A stretch of DNA of 8,246 bases from JAOUEA01 sp035711865 (GTDB taxonomy: Bacteria; Actinomycetota; UBA4738; HRBIN12). Of the stretch, positions 7,991 to 8,246 are shown one piece after another. A program made the translations under genes and the position numbers. The notes under the pieces are model-generated. The model had not been told where the DNA came from. It made no database searches and saw only the letters and a list, made by a program, of their open reading frames with translations. The stretch spans positions 1-8,246 of the forward strand of contig DASTBT010000101.1 in assembly GCA_035711865.1 (NCBI GenBank), read 5' to 3'. Numbering within the stretch: the stretch's first letter is position 1; each line of letters starts with the position of its first letter.

Positions 7991-8246
7991 AGGGCTCCGG
8001 CCGGAGCGATCGCTCATCGTCGCCTACCCGGTCGCGCACCGGCAACCTGAGGTTGTCGATGAGGCGGGCCGACGGGAACCCGGCCGCGACGAGCGCACGG
8101 GCCGGCATGCCCGGCTCGAGGCGATCGGGCACGGCGAAGGTGCGATCGTCGATCACCGCCGCGTAGTCGAGGCGGGCGAGCGGCGTCGCCCCGACCTCTC
8201 GGGCCATCGCCGCCACCAACACCTTCGGGTCCCGCTCGCCGCTGCC
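7989..8246 (-). CDS. panC: Pantothenate synthetase, C-terminal part
   Basis: PanC joins D-pantoate and beta-alanine using ATP to make pantothenate. Only the last 85 residues are in the window; the frame runs in from the right edge. They match the C-terminal subdomain: a helix starting GERDPKVLVAAMAREV, then the characteristic LDYAAVIDDRTF strand segment, and SARLIDNL near the end. The catalytic HxGH and KMSKS-like regions lie outside. The C-terminus runs about 20 residues past LIDN with charged residues. Its stop codon overlaps the coaX ribosome binding site, so panC and coaX are very likely translated from one mRNA. The panD gene (beta-alanine supply), often found beside panC in actinobacteria, is not between them. 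Confidence 0.9.
   Translation of the reverse strand, partial: GSGERDPKVLVAAMAREVGATPLARLDYAAVIDDRTFAVPDRLEPGMPARALVAAGFPSARLIDNLRLPVRDRVGDDERSLRPEP
7994..8015. repeat. Two overlapping palindromes at the panC 3' end
   Basis: GCTCCGGCCGGAGC (7994-8007) and GAGCGATCGCTC (8004-8015) are each perfect palindromes and share four bases. They lie in the last panC codons, just before the coaX ribosome binding site. Either could fold in the mRNA and affect coaX translation, or both could be chance in GC-rich DNA. Confidence 0.5.

Overview
The window looks like chromosomal DNA from a high-GC actinomycete-type bacterium (Actinomycetota). The main evidence is a ClpC whose N-terminus reads almost like the mycobacterial/streptomycete protein, together with GC-rich codon use, GTG starts, strong purine Shine-Dalgarno sites and a pantothenate/CoA gene pair (panC-coaX) near clpC. 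The class or genus cannot be fixed from the sequence; an uncultured lineage is plausible.

Left part, + strand (1-2444): the 3' end of an NTF2-like (SnoaL-like) protein gene. Fifteen bases later comes a 528-residue gene for a zinc-ribbon / one-helix membrane / extracytoplasmic protein, whose C-terminal domain is a recognisable paralogue of the first gene's product. After it lie the remains of an ECF RNA polymerase sigma factor, broken by at least three frameshifts and lacking region 4. Two strong GC-rich hairpins (2445-2530) separate this block from the convergent clpC.

Middle (2535-5468): clpC on the - strand, complete and canonical, encoding the AAA+ unfoldase of the Clp protease. Its best start is 18 codons inside the longest frame. 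A 438-base non-coding region divides it from a divergently transcribed receiver-only response regulator. This region holds a candidate clpC promoter, short direct and inverted repeats and a hairpin.

Right part (5469-8246): the response regulator (+) converges on a - strand cluster. In transcription order the cluster is panC (3' end only), coaX (type III pantothenate kinase), an EamA/DMT permease and a stand-alone cyclic-nucleotide-binding domain protein. panC and coaX supply consecutive parts of the pantothenate-to-CoA route. The short gaps suggest one transcript from panC through the cyclic-nucleotide-binding gene. The receiver-only and cyclic-nucleotide-only proteins both lack an output domain, so any partners must lie elsewhere.

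Most of the window is housekeeping. The less ordinary parts are the tandem NTF2-like paralogues, the zinc-ribbon membrane protein beside the decayed sigma factor, a perfect 28-bp palindrome inside that gene, and the repeats between clpC and the response regulator. I see no mobile element, CRISPR array, tRNA or rRNA, and no clear evidence of a wholly new system.
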